Of a DNA stretch of 64,000 nucleotides, positions 10,495 through 22,957 are shown piece by piece. The stretch spans positions 5,270,001-5,334,000 of the forward strand of contig JAAXNY010000001.1 in the NCBI GenBank assembly GCA_013420905.1, read 5' to 3'. The DNA comes from Collybia mongolica. Its lineage: Eukaryota > Basidiomycota > Agaricomycetes > Agaricales > Clitocybaceae. Position numbers and translations under genes: made by a program. Numbering within the stretch: the stretch's first letter is position 1; every line of letters begins with the position of its first letter. The notes under the pieces are model-generated. The model saw nothing but the letters and a program-made list of their open reading frames with translations, did no database searches and was not told where the DNA came from.

Positions 10495-12841
10495 CAGCTG
10501 GACAATCTATGATTGTGTAATATTATGTATCCGTAGCTCACCTGAATCCTATAGTTTATCGCCAATACAGTGCACAATACAGGAACGGACCGAAGAGTCA
10601 CGTTCGGCTACTGACTCGAGCCCAGCATATTGTGGCACAGCACTATCTAACATAGGTGGCAAATCTAAATTATCCGAGACACTTACAATCTATCAACAAC
10701 GCTACTAAATGTGCACTGGATAGGGAGAACCGAAGGGCTTGATTTCGAATTCTTCAGAAGTGGCGTAAACCTGGTGAGGGAACTTGTGAGACCTAACTTG
10801 TTACACACAATGGGTTTGCAAATAGTCACACACCTCGGTCGAATTTAACGGGTTAGCAAGCAAGATAGTGTACCCCAACCCTGGAGACCGAACAGGCTGG
10901 ACGATCTTAGAGCAGTCAAAATTGTTTTGAATAGCAATCAGAGCAAGGGGGGCTAGCAGTTGAACCTGTTATGATGTTTAAAATTATCTGGCCATCCTTG
11001 TGGCTGGTCCCACTGACCTCATTGGCTATCCTGTGGGACGAAGGATTTCAGAGGACTGGCAATAATACGGATGGGAGGATAGTTTACAGAACGGTAAAAG
11101 TTGCGACGGGGGAATTTTTGCATGTCCACGTCAGGACGTTCTGCGAATTAGCAACTAGTCGAAGCAATGTGTTGGAAAAACGGGTAGACAAGGCCGGGCG
11201 TATATAAAATGTACGTACCCCACCACGAGTCTTTTGCTGGGTTCGTGACCTCTAACCTGGCGAGTGCTCCGGAGAAAAGGGCGGATGCAGTCAAGAAAAA
11301 TGACAGTCGAGAGAAAAAACCCATTTTGAGTTGAGAAAGAGGAGACGACGTGATGGGAGTATCATCGGGGGCGAGTTAGTCAATCATATAGATTTCATCA
11401 ACTCTAAGCTGTAGAACCATGACGCAACCTTAATATCTTCCCATGTCCCGGCGGTTTGGAAGTTGAAAGAAGTACCTCTATATATAGGTATCTGGTAACG
11501 TATTGTTTTCCTGGACGCCAAATAATGTAATGATTGATTCATGCCGTTACACTACCAGATGATACTGAAATTCTGAAACTGTTTGATTCAGCCCCGGCTG
11601 TGTAAAAGTCTACCGAGACTTACAGGAGGTAGTTGGCGCCAAAGCCACTTTCACACTGCCGGTTACGAGGATATGGGCCTAGATCACGCCGCGGACGAGG
11701 CTTACGGGAATACAATCAACAGGAACATAAACGAGAAAATCTAACAAAATTGCACGGTGACGAATGAATGGGTGGCAACTGCCAATAGGAAAGAGCCCGG
11801 GTGGTTGAACGCCAATGAGGCAGGTGTGATTGGAACTTCCTAGAACAGAGTTGATTTATAGGCTGTGCAGTGAAGGCGCCAGCGTCTAGTGACCCTCCAA
11901 AATTATGATGTTGGTGCGTACGCGGCCAGGTGACGTATCATCCTCTTGAATCTCGCCAATCAAGGACTCATCGACGATAAGCAGCTGTTCCATCGCCGAG
12001 GTGATAGTGGGGAATTCTCGCACCCGTTTGTTTATAACCATCCCATCCTTAATCCATCATTGCATCGAAGAATTGAACACTCGGCCCCGGACTGGCATCG
12101 TCGGGTCGAAGGGACCAATGCCAACCTTGCTCGTGGAAGCTGGTCCGAGGATGGACTACAGATTTTTTTGTGACGTCCTGTCTGACGTCGATTCATATTT
12201 GAGCTGGTGTTAGCCCCACGATCGGTCTCAGGTTAGCTGGGGCCTTGTGTCCTCAGCTGTGCAACAGGTGATGAGTTTAAACTGAGTTACAATTGGGCTT
12301 GCGTTTGCGTACCCCTACCCCTCTAGCTACCGAGAATAATACTCGACTGGAGCCACCACAAGTAGGTCCTTGTTAACCGGCATGCTATACCGGGTTAACC
12401 TCACGGCTTCCCCCCATGCGATATTTGAAGTTTAGAACCAAAGATATTTTTGGGCCGGAATCGGAGATGTGGTGGTTCTGACTCAGAGAGCGCGAGAGAT
12501 CACTGAACGCGAAGCCTAGATGGTAAAGAAAATGGTTGGAAGATTTTGGAATAGGATTAGTCTGGGGAACGGGGGAGAATTACGTTGACAGAGTATATGT
12601 GGTGCTTGGACGGGCCTGGAAGATGGAGTGTAAGGGACAGGTATTGGCCATTAGAGAATATAAGTAGCCGTTGAGGAAATGAAATGTGCGGCGACAACGT
12701 GTTTGTTCACATTCCGGTTGGAATCGTAGTGTTGACTTTGTGTTGACCAGAGCAAGCGCTATGCAGCATCGCGTCGTAGGGTGAAGATTTGTGCATGTAA
12801 AGCCTTGGGTCCCTAATTAAAGGCTAAGCCTCAGACCTGGG
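10495..12841. other. Long gene-free stretch
   Basis: About 2.3 kb without a supported gene. Open frames are short and lack recognisable domains. No terminal repeats or coding relics were recognised. The base composition is not visibly different from neighbouring intergenic DNA. Confidence 0.5.
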
Positions 12842-13381
12842 TTATCCTATTGCCGTCGGTTTATCAGCGGGGCACGCGTTCAACTTTTTTTTTAAGCGTG
12901 ACCATACTATTGTGTCACGTGTCCCTTTGAAAGAAGGTCCACGGTTTTTTCCCTGCCTCAAGTACCAAACTTCCATTCCTCGGACCCGGACTACATAGAG
13001 GAACTGCTGAACAAGGTTGATTGTGCAAACATCAGAAATTCCTTGGGCTGTGTTTTTTTTTGCGACGAGGCTGGGCCTGGCGACCTGGAAAACATGACTG
13101 AAACTCTCCATTCCTGGCTGGTTGTACCTGGTTTTCAAGCATCCTATATAGCTTGCAGTGATACGAGATATGGACCATGAATGACTCGTGATGTTCGAAC
13201 CTTCTGGAAGTGACTTGTGAACGATTGTCTTTGAGCGGTATGAGGACTTATCGAAACTGGGGAGATACAGAAAGAAGCTATCCTCATACAGCTCGGCTTT
13301 TGGGAAATTAAAATCGATGTGCAACAGGCTTCGTTCGAAGCCTCCCACCAGCGTGACAGGAGCTCGACCGAATTCATCCAT
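12842..13381 (-). CDS. Unsupported 179-codon open frame, possibly spurious
   Basis: An uninterrupted minus-strand frame starting with MDEFGRAPVTLVGG and ending AIG. It is longer than most chance frames here and is divergent from the RRM gene at 13753. I recognise no domain, no signal peptide and no membrane segment. It contains long T/A runs in its 3' part (for example the KKNT and LKKKL stretches), which suggests non-coding sequence. It could be the first exon of an unknown gene or a chance frame; I favour chance. Confidence 0.2.
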   Translation of the reverse strand: MDEFGRAPVTLVGGFERSLLHIDFNFPKAELYEDSFFLYLPSFDKSSYRSKTIVHKSLPEGSNITSHSWSISRITASYIGCLKTRYNQPGMESFSHVFQVARPSLVAKKNTAQGISDVCTINLVQQFLYVVRVRGMEVWYLRQGKNRGPSFKGTRDTIVWSRLKKKLNACPADKPTAIG

Positions 13382-13752
13382 TGAGCTCCCTTGTTAGCTG
13401 GAGGGATGGTTCGGGGCGATCGCTGTATGGACAGGTCCGAGGGGTTGAAGTGGGTTGTGGTAACGGGGGCAAAACGAATATAAATGTTGTGGTGTCTGAT
13501 TCTGGGCCCGCGTTCCTTTCGTTAGTACTTGCATCTTCTCCGTCCCGAGCATATAAGCTCAACCCTTATCATCCAGTTTCTTGCTATTATCCTTTAAAAT
13601 TATTGGTATTGCTATACGATACGTACTTGTACGCAATCCTCCTCGCCCTGCGTTACCAAATCCGAGCCTTTACACCAGCCAGCTACCACGCCGCTATTCA
13701 ATTATTATATCTTTCAGCTAGTCTCTTCGTGTTTATCCCGCTAGTTTCTATC

Positions 13753-16700
13753 ATGGCTGATTCTCCACATTCCTCGCTTTCTACGCCGACTCCAGCTTCG
13801 TTATCCATCCCAAGAGCACCTCCAACGCCCCCAAAGTCATCACCTTCTCCCACTCTTGAAACACGGAACCATTCTTCTGTGGAGATCTCTGCTCAATCAT
13901 CTTCGAGCAACGTTTTGGCCAATTCTTTGCCTCCTACATCACCTACAACCTCCTTCTCGTTCCAGCCAAACACCGGTGTGTCATCCAACAGATCCAGTTC
14001 TTATAGTTTCGCATCGCCTCCCCACTCTCCGCATACCAAGTTAACACAACGGACCCCCACTACCTCGCCATCGTCCTCCCGGTACCAATCACCCCTGACG
14101 AGCCCGAGGGTCTCTCATCAGGGAAACTACGAGCTTGAGGAAGGTGAATTGGATGATACTGACTCGGACATCGAAATCTACCTTTCCTCGATCGGGATTG
14201 ACGATACGGTCCCCAAGGTACATGTCACCGAATCAGGTACGTTTTCGACTAAAAAATCGCTCTTCGTTTTAATAACAATGCGCAGCTGCATCTGAAGAAT
14301 CCCCTGTTTTTCCATCCGCTACCTCCCCGGAGCAGAAAGCGCAGGTTGTCACGTCTCCCCAACTGCCTCCAGCACCGGTCCAGTCAACAATTCCGCTCCC
14401 CGACATCTGCACAGAGCGGCAACTCAGCCCGCATGCTGGAGTTTTTCACTACAAACCTGCGCTCATCAAGAGTCCCGAAATCGAGGTGACTAGTAAGCCT
14501 GATGCGTATGAGGACAAGACTCCGAACGTCTACATCAATGGACTCCCTCCTCATTTTCCAGAAGATCAACTGTTCGCGCTCGCATCTCCTTTTGGCGAGA
14601 TCAGAAGTGTACGCACGTTTACGAGGCATGTACGAGACAGCGAGAGTGGCTATGGATTTGTTTTGTAGGTTCCTCAACTCCATGGTTGGCGGAATTAAAC
14701 TGATTCCTCTCGTAAGGTTTGAAACGGTCGAGGCCGCGGAGAAATGCATAACGTCACTGAGGCGGTATCGTAACCTCCATCCCACATTCTCTAAGGTGAG
14801 AGTTATCTTACATATACGTGTTTCTTTAACTTTCCCATTTACCTGCGCATATAGCAGGTCCACAAGATCCCGGGAACCGCGTATTCGCAGGCGAATATTC
14901 AGTTACACCCCACGCCTCCGGGATCTAATTCGTCTCTTGCTGGATGGGAACAAGAAAGTCGAGGAGACTTAGGGGAAGATGCAACTTTCAAAGCAAAGAT
15001 GGAGAGCTTACATGATCCGACGAGCACAAACCTATATATGGAAGGGTAAGCATGATTTATATTTTCTTGTGGCAATTTACCATATTTACTAAACTCCTGT
15101 TGTTTAGACTACCTTTGAGCATTGATGAACCCGTGGGTCCACTTTGTTCATCCTTGCCCCCAATGTGCTGATCACTCTGTTTAGACCTTGGCAGCCCTAG
15201 TCTCCCCTCATAGGATAAGTAGCAGTCGGTTTTTCCAGACGAGGCTCAGCAACCCTCCACGGATCATTGCTTTTGTGAGGTATGTTAGTAAAGAACTGCG
15301 ACTTTAATGCTATACCAATGTTTTCAATAGGTTGGAGACGCGTGCTGGTGCAGAAGAAATCATCGAGCGTCTACATGGGCGTATGGTGAGAGGATGGAAT
15401 GATGCTGGCAGCAGAATTTCCGTCCGGTTTTCCGACACCGCAGAACAGCGGGAGCTCAGAGTATGTCAATAACCACTTTTCTCGTTCAGGTGTTGTATTT
15501 ACTCGGGATTGAAAGCGAAACGAAAGGAATTCCCACGAAGGAGATAACTCGCCGTCACGCATTACCATCGCACAAGCAGCCCTCCTCAACCTTCATGGCC
15601 AAGAACTCCGTTCTCAAATCACCGCTGCCCCGCAAACACGTCCTCCCATCCCCTCCCTTTCTCTTGATCGCTGCCTCAACCGTCCCCAAACTGAGCATTC
15701 TAGATTCCCGGAGTACTCGTCCAATGCATACCTCCAGACTCCCGCTTTTTCTGTCGATTATTCTCTCGCACCAGGCCGCAGGCAAGCATCTAGGTCCCAC
15801 ACACCGACTCACTCTAGTCCATACCATCACCATACACCTCTACCATCAGATCCCCGCATACAGGGTATGGACCCAACCATGGCCGCTTTACTTGACTCTC
15901 TAAGAGGTAATGGGGTGCCGTTCCATAGTGCTTATCAGGATCATTCACATAGGATGCTCCCAGGCCGTGGCTCGATGCGTGTCCCCTCTGAGATAGACTA
16001 CGGTATGGGGTATGATCAGTTCGCCGGGCCAGTACCTACCCGTTCTGGGTATACCGCTACGGAGGAATTTATCATGCGAGCACACGCCGACTCCAATGCG
16101 CAACGACGGAGGCCTCCTCCCTTGGATTTGGTCCGCCGCCGTGGCGACAGTGATGCGAGCGTAAACATTGGCATGGGTGTTCGTGGATATAGGGCGCAGG
16201 CCTCAGCTGTGTCCCTTCCCCAGCAGCAACAACACCCTCTCTCGCCATCCTTGATGGATCAACCACTTTCTCCTATGAACGAGGACGAGTTTCACGCAAC
16301 CGCAGCTCGCAACAATGAATACCGCCAGACCTTGATGCAGCCTACCAACAATGTCTCGAAACACAATCACCACATCCATCCTGCGCATGTCAATGCCCGC
16401 CTCTCCCGCGACCACGCCACTTCTCAACAGCAGCACCAACGCCAACAACAAAATTCACCGTCGCTTGTTCCATCGCCTAATCCCAATTTGCATCGCTACC
16501 AGCAAGCGCACTTGCGCTCTTCCACGCTTCCGCATCGCACGCCTTCCGCAGCAAACCAGCACCAGCGCCACTATCACCACAGCAGCATGAGCATCCCGAA
16601 CTCAAATACCAATACCAACACGCCCAGCCTGCCCTCTCACAACGCCAGCAATATTTTCACAAACAAGAACATCACCATCAGCGATGCGGGCATCTATGAC

Positions 16701-17045
16701 ACTGACCGCACAGACATCATGGCCAATAAAATTAATAATAACCACTACGACGCAGCCAAGGCACAACGACAGCATCACAACCGTGTCGAGCGCGAATATC
16801 CCGATCACCAGAATCCGAACTTTTATGAAATCGACCAGACGTCGCCCTCGATGGTGTCGCCTTCTCTTACTTATTCCTCCCATACGCCCTCGACGCTCAG
16901 TCCTGCCACGCCGTTCTTTGGCTCTTTCCAGGGCGGACAGGCTGACGGTTTTCCGAACGCAAACTCTAAGGCAGAAGGGTTCGGGGCCGGACGATCCGCG
17001 ACGCAGGGGTTCGATGGAAAGAAGGTGAGAGCGGGGAGCCATTGA
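13753..17045 (+). CDS. Two-RRM RNA-binding protein of the RBMS/MSSP type
   Basis: Spliced from 13753-14236, 14286-14664, 14717-14795, 14858-15045, 15108-15132, 15185-15279, 15331-15460 and 15516-17045 (2910 nt, 969 residues). It has a long Ser/Pro-rich N-terminus, then two adjacent RRMs. RRM1 has RNP2 VYINGLPPHF and RNP1-like SGYGFVLFE. RRM2 has RNP2 TNLYMEGLPLSIDE and RNP1-like RIIAFVRLE. The order and the TNLY..GLPLS.DE signature match single-stranded nucleic-acid binding proteins of the RBMS/MSSP family. After RRM2 comes a helix with AQAALLNLHGQELR, then a long low-complexity tail rich in Gln, His, Asn and Ser (QQQQ, HHHS runs), a common feature of condensate-forming RNA regulators. The acceptor before 14858 is a TAG-CAG tandem site that could add one Gln. 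It is likely a post-transcriptional regulator. Confidence 0.88.
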
Positions 17046-18435
17046 AATATATCTCCTCGGACAGACAAGAAGAGGACTTGAATGCAAGGCAAAGCTGAAA
17101 GAAATGAATACAGAATGATTGCGGGCAATATTCAGGTTAAGATGTCGACCTTCACTACCCCTCGAGACACTCAGACATTGGACTGTAGACCATGTAGTGT
17201 AAGAGTAAAAACGAACCCTATAGCTATTTTGTACATACCGTTGTTGATCGCGTTAAAATTATTACAAGGAAAGCCTTTTTTTATACCAAAGACGACGCGC
17301 AATGCAAGCTCCTCCCCTCTAAGTAGCTGTGGGTAAAAATTTCCGGAACACAAAATTTTATCCGATCATGGATCGCAACTTTTAGTTGACTCTTACCAAA
17401 AATTACCGTTCGCGACTTTTCGGCTCCTTCAGGTGCAAGATAGTTTCAGCCAGCTGAATGGTCAGTGTGACCTTTTGGTTACTGTTTAGAAGCCCCCACA
17501 TCAATCCCGCCGCGTTTCCAACCGAAAATCACCAATTTGGTGTCCCTGTCCGCGTTGTGGAACTAGAGGTGTGTACAACGTGCACCACAATCGGTATCAC
17601 CTGCTTGGGGCCTAATTTTAAATGTACCCAGAAAGGACGCACATGATGTTTACGACAACACGCGTCGTTCTGCGCAGTTGGGAGCTTACTATCTGAATGG
17701 ACGATTAACGCCCTACCGACGGGTTTTCAGATATTCCAGGAAAACCCGCGGCCCCATTCCTATCTGTTATCGCATGATCATCACGCCCGACTAGGCCTCG
17801 TCTCGGAGTCGGGACTACCATTCAGCATCGCGTGAATATATCTTACGCGGCAGTTTCGACCAGGAAACGCAGAAGGCATCACCATGGATTCTATACGGGC
17901 GCCCGCGACCTTCTCCATACACCTTTAAAAACGCCTTATCTCTGTTTAAGCCTACCATAAGCGTCGCCAGCGGGTCGAGGCACGCCTTCCACATTCGCTT
18001 CCGTGGCCCCATGATAAATATCCAGTAAATAGCCACTATTTTACCGTGGAACATGACAGGAGGAAAGCCAGCAAGCGTTTCCGAAATAGGCGGGTCCGTG
18101 TTCCCACCCAAAGTTACCTGTTCTCCAGCATTACAGATTAGGTGATGCCGCCGTCACTTCAATTGCCGCATGGGGTAACCGAGCGTTTAGAAGTCTCCTG
18201 ATTCTTCGTCCGCCTCGAAGCCGCGTTTACGCTGTCCATCGCTTCCAGAAACCTCCGGCGAACTTTCCGAAGTAAAAGCGTAAAACAATGCGGCGTACAA
18301 CCGATGATTATCCACCCCAACCTGACCCTCCAAGACATTACGCCAAGGCCATTTACGCCTCTGGATTGACCACAGGTCGACGCGACAGCAGTCGTTAATT
18401 CACCTAGCGATGGAGGGTCCGAGCGTCCTGAGGAG
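17046..18435. other. Intergenic stretch upstream of the GH7 gene
   Basis: About 1.4 kb without a supported gene; the minus-strand frame at 17815-18111 has no recognisable domain. It should contain the control region of the cellobiohydrolase gene. Confidence 0.5.
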
Positions 18436-18442
18436 TATAAAA
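18436..18442 (+). promoter_or_regulatory. TATA box of the cellobiohydrolase gene
   Basis: TATAAAA at 18436-18442, followed by a pyrimidine-rich leader (ATCTCTATCTCTCAGC-like) about 30 bases later that is a plausible transcription start. It lies 225 bp before the chosen start at 18667, which leaves room for a leader intron at 18603-18657. Confidence 0.7.
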
Positions 18443-18666
18443 CCTGCAACATGCCAGACATCAATCTCTATCTCTCAGCCTAGGAATTTCTTGTATGTTC
18501 TCTTCTCTTGCGACTCACTTCTTGCCCATGCCTAACACTTTCACGTCAACAGTTGAGTTTCATCTGCAAGTTCCCCTAAATCATTAACTGTATTCTTCAA
18601 TGGTAAGAAACGCGATCTAGTCCTGTTTCTGTCGTGATAATCATGTTGTCCATCTAGCCTTCCATC

Positions 18667-20297
18667 ATGTCGCGGTATTATACCGTCGCCCTCATTGCCT
18701 TCTCCCTCCTCGCCTCGACACGGGCCCAACAAGCCGGCACACAGGTCGTAGAGACCCACCCGAAGCTCAGCTCGCAAAAATGCACGACGAGCGGAGGTTG
18801 CACCACTCTCAACACTTCAGTCGTGCTTGATGCCAACTGGCGCTGGCTGCACACCACCAGCGGTTACACCAACTGCTACACCGGCAACGCTTTCGACACA
18901 GCCCTGTGCCCCGATCCTACCACCTGCGCTCAGAACTGTGCTGTAGACGGCGCTGACTACGCTGGCACTTACGGTATTACCTCTACCGGCACCGCCCTCA
19001 CTCTCAAGTTCGTCACTGGCAAGAACGTCGGCTCGCGTGTGTACCTCATGGCCAGCGACACGGCCTACCAGATGTTCAAATTGAAGAACCAGGAGTTCAC
19101 TTTCGACGTTGACATGTCCAACCTTCCCTGCGGTCTTAACGGTGCCCTCTACTTCGTCGAGATGGACGCAGATGGTGGTCTTTCCAAGTACCCCGGCAAT
19201 AAGGCTGGTGCCAAATACGGAACCGGATACTGCGATGCTCAGTGCCCCCATGACATCAAGTTCATTAACGGCGAGGTAAGAAAAATCGTCAATTTCTTTT
19301 CTATAGCAAACTAAGCACTATCTTAGGCTAACACCATCGGCTGGACTCCCTCCGATAATGATGTAAATGCGGGCTCTGGACAGTACGGCACGTGCTGCAC
19401 AGAGATGGATGTCTGGGAAGCCAATCTCAACGCTGCCGCTTACACCCCCCACGTCTGTTCCGCCAAGGGTCAGACCCGATGCCTCGGCACCCAGTGCGGT
19501 GATGGTAGCAACAGATATGGTGGAATTTGCGACAAGGACGGTTGCGACTTCAACTCTTACCGCATGGGTGCACCCAACTTCTTGGGTTCCGGCAGCACTG
19601 TCGATACCAGGTCAAAGATCACCGTCGTCACCCAGTTCATCACCGCCGACGGCACTGCCAGTGGCGCCCTTTCAGAGATCCGCCGCATCTACGTCCAGAA
19701 CGGCAAGGTCATCCAGAACTCCAACGTTAACATTCCCGGCATCTCCTCCGTCAACTCCATCACCGAGAACTTCTGCAAGGAGCAAAAGACCAAGTTCGGC
19801 GACACCAACGACTTCGCAGCCAAGGGCGGTCTCAAGCCCATGGGCGACGCCTTCAACAACGGCATGGTTTTGGCGCTCAGTATCTGGGACGACCACTCAG
19901 CGAACATGCTCTGGCTCGACAGCAGCTACCCCACCGACAAGGACCCCTCTATTCCCGGAGTCAAGCGTGGACCCTGCGCCACCACCTCTGGCAAACCCGA
20001 AGACGTCGAGAAGAACTCCCCCAACGCATCCGTCACCTTCTCTAACATCAAATTCGGTGATATCGGCTCGACCTACGGAGGCTCTACCGGAACCACCACC
20101 ACCACCTCTGGATCTGGTCAGCCCACCGGCGGCACTGTTCCTCAGTGGGGTCAGTGCGGTGGTATTGGATACACTGGCCCTACCGCCTGTGTCAGCCCTT
20201 ACAAATGCAACGTCATCAACCCTTGTGCGTATCTCTTACCCTCTCGAAGCAGATGAACGGTGCTGACATTCAACAAGACTACTCTCAGTGCTACTGA
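18667..20297 (+). CDS. GH7 cellobiohydrolase with C-terminal CBM1 (Cel7A/CBHI type)
   Basis: A secreted reducing-end cellobiohydrolase of 508 residues. Exons 18667-19275, 19327-20224 and 20278-20297 sum to 1527 nt. It has a signal peptide ([15 protein letters not shown]), with the mature protein beginning near QQAGTQ. The GH7 domain carries the catalytic motif EMDVWEAN (nucleophile Glu, Asp, acid/base Glu). A Thr/Ser/Gly linker ([13 protein letters not shown]) is followed by a CBM1 with [13 protein letters not shown], conserved Cys and aromatic residues; the third exon supplies the last six residues (YYSQCY). It acts outside the cell on crystalline cellulose. An upstream ATG at 18600 is followed directly by a GT-AG intron (18603-18657) and then reads in frame (MPSIM) into the chosen start, so translation could begin there. 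Codon use is C-ending and clearly biased, as expected for high expression. Confidence 0.97.
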
Positions 20298-20655
20298 TCA
20301 AAAAAGGAAATGGCTGAAAAATAAGTTTGTGATTTTCTCTCACTCCCAGGAAGTGTTTATTCTGACACCCACCTTGCTACAGAGTCTCCAATTTCCTGTC
20401 CATATTATGATGTGTAAATCGCGTATATTGTAACATTGTCTGCCTGTAACAGTCGAGCTTTTACCCTCCATAATCGGATGTATCTTGCCTTGTCCATTGC
20501 TTGCGCACCTCAACAATATTAAAAGAGTGTTTTGTTTTTCATACAACTATTGGCCCAATTCCATAAGCCTGATATTCTAGAAATACGACTGAAATGTCGG
20601 TGGAATGCAACTATGGGTGCGGTAATGTAATGAGACGATGAGCTGAAAGAGTGAC
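20298..20655. other. Convergent intergenic gap
   Basis: Short region between the 3' ends of the GH7 gene and the minus-strand DUF6533 gene. No gene seen. Confidence 0.6.
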
Positions 20656-22290
20656 TTATGTTTCCCGTGCTTCATCGTTTATATTCCTTCCGAAGCTGTG
20701 AGAAGTCGCGGAGGCTGCTACAGACTGATCGAGAGCGCCGCTCCATAGAGTGTCAAGTTCTATGTGAGTCACCTCTACCGTGGTGCGGATGCCAATGCAA
20801 GTCACTTCGTGAAGGTTCAACATAAGGCGCGACATCATAGTGCTTGATATGCTAAATTTAAGTTATTGGTTGTTCGTAGATGAGAAATTATATATATATT
20901 GACAATAAATGCATACCTGGCCGCGAAGGTTGACAAACCTCCTCTCATGAACGTCTGTACCGTGATCTTAATTAGAAAAATTTGGTAGTACCCATGGCAG
21001 ATAATCCGTACTTCACAGAACTGTGACAATCGTGAGTGCCCAACGCTAGTTGAAATAATGGCCTCACGCACATAGTAAGTCATTATGTTGACCAAATTTG
21101 ACAAAGCAATTACACTGTAAATGAATCATAAATAAGGCTTACTTATAAGCAGTTTATACAATAGGCGAAACTCACGCGAAATATATGGAGCCTGTTAAAG
21201 GGCGTGTGAGAGTGGCAAACGAGAATTGACTACGACTGACCATCTCTGAGTAAGATCTGACTAATTGAGATGCCAGAAACGTACGGTTTTCTGGTCGTCC
21301 AAGTTTTCGACGTGGTGAGAGTGAACAAAAGAGTATCATAGACAAAGAGCGTCCACCAAGCACCTGACATACCTGTTCGTGATATCGTGATGAGGAGTGT
21401 ATCCAATTGTAAGAACAATGGAAACCATACGTATTGCTCTAAAAACGCAATTTCAATCAGCGGCAGCTCCCGAGGACAGAATAGTTCTATGCAGACGTTT
21501 TATGAGAGACATTTATATGACATCCGGATGTTCCGTATGCAGGGGTACTCTTCTGTCCAAACAAGAGCCACTTTGAGAACATCAAGTTAGGTGAAAGAGG
21601 TTGGAAACGTTTCCCGAGAGTTGACCTACAATCGCAACAGCAAACAAGATTGATGCAACGCAGCTCAACAACTGTCGTATCCGTCGTGAACGACCATGCA
21701 ACGCGTAGACCCTCAATGAAAGCAGAACTTGGATGGAGATATCGTCAGATTTGGCTTTCAAGAGATAAGATGCGATAATTCAACTCACAGCATATGATAA
21801 GCTGGTTGATTATCAGCAGAATCTGACGCACGATATTGTAGCGCCTGCAGCTGTAGGGTGGAAGAAACATTTTCAGTTTCAAGCAGAACGTATTTCTGAA
21901 TCCTAAAATGCCGACCTCTGAATGAGGTAGTGTTGGACATTAATGGCCGTAAATCTCAGCGTGAGGTTGTCACTCACTTGAGGCGGCAATGCCGTAAACC
22001 CAAGAACCATTACTGTAACATTACTTGAAAATGCACCGTATCGGTTCGAGAAGAAACAGTAGGAGCTCGTCGATTTTGGTCGCCTCCAGATGAATTCAAT
22101 CTCACGATCTACACCGTCAGACTTTTGATGAGAGCATTCGACATATACGTACCGAGGGTGATGAGATGATCGTAAAACAGAATGGCTAGAAAGTGGGTAT
22201 TATAGGTAAGTCAACAAGTTCCCCTCAAGAACATTTTTTTACGTACAGGCCGCAAAAATATGAAGGTAATCATGAGCCACTCTATTGGAA
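20656..22290 (-). CDS. DUF6533-type membrane protein, tandem copy A
   Basis: Minus-strand member of the DUF6533 family. Pieces in order are: FLAILFYDHLITL (about 22215-22165), an intron, then DREIEFIWRRPKSTSSYCF.. to TALPPQ (about 22110-21975), LLSLRVYALHGRSRRIRQLL (about 21750-21690), SGAWWTLFVYDTLLFTLTTS with ISQILLRDG (21370-21235), GSIYFA (21190-21172), FMRGGLSTFAASISSTMMSR across an intron near 20870-20925, and the tail LMLNLHEV to the stop at 20656. The I-S-S-T-M-M-S-R-L-M-L-N-L tail is a family hallmark. The N-terminal exon and start codon are not resolved (the coordinate 22290 is an estimate). All segments seen are open. Function is unknown; a membrane sensor or transporter role is only speculation. 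Confidence 0.75.
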
Positions 22291-22957
22291 GTTGGGAGTA
22301 TTTCGATAAGTGCAGGTTTTCGTACACAATAGGAAAAGGGGGCTTACATTTCTCGCGCGGCCTCGGGGGTGACAACAAGCATGCGGCCTATGCGTCGGGT
22401 GTCGTAGACGGGTGATAACAGGGATGGGGTATCGGGCCCAGGCATTAGTATTTAAATGGGCTGATAACTCCAAGGTACAAGTTTTCCAAGATATTGGAAA
22501 GGCAGCCAGGGCTGTATAGGCATGAGTCGACGTCGACACACCCAGGCGGATTTGCGGAGTTCAACGCTCAGGTCACTCAGGTACTAAGTGATAAAGGAGT
22601 TTTATAGTGCCTTCAAGCGAACAGCGATCAAGTCTTAAGAGTGTTCACATATGCAGAACGACCCAGAACCAGGGCCGACGGCTCCGCTCTGGTGGGTGTG
22701 CAGGGCGGGGTAAGTTTATCTGTGAATTCCAAGCAACTTCATCAAGAAATGATTGGTCGACGTTGCGGCCTTGAAAAGTAGGGATTTGGTCAGGTTCGCA
22801 TCAAAAAAATTTAGTATGGCTTGGACAAATCCACATGACCACCTCGGAAGTTGTTAATAGGAGTCTTCTGACTCGCTTTGGATTCACCTACCTACAACTG
22901 AAGCAAGGCTGAAAGCACGGTAAATCTGTAGCAAGGTTAAGTTGCGGCTAGGGTACA

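Noticed and set aside
12372..12402. Hairpin GTTAACCGG...CCGGGTTAAC
   Set aside because: Short imperfect inverted repeat alone in a gene-free stretch; no transposon ends, RNA gene or terminator context.
17815..18111. 98-codon minus-strand open frame upstream of the GH7 gene
   Set aside because: No recognisable domain, no splice partners, and it lies in the expected promoter region.
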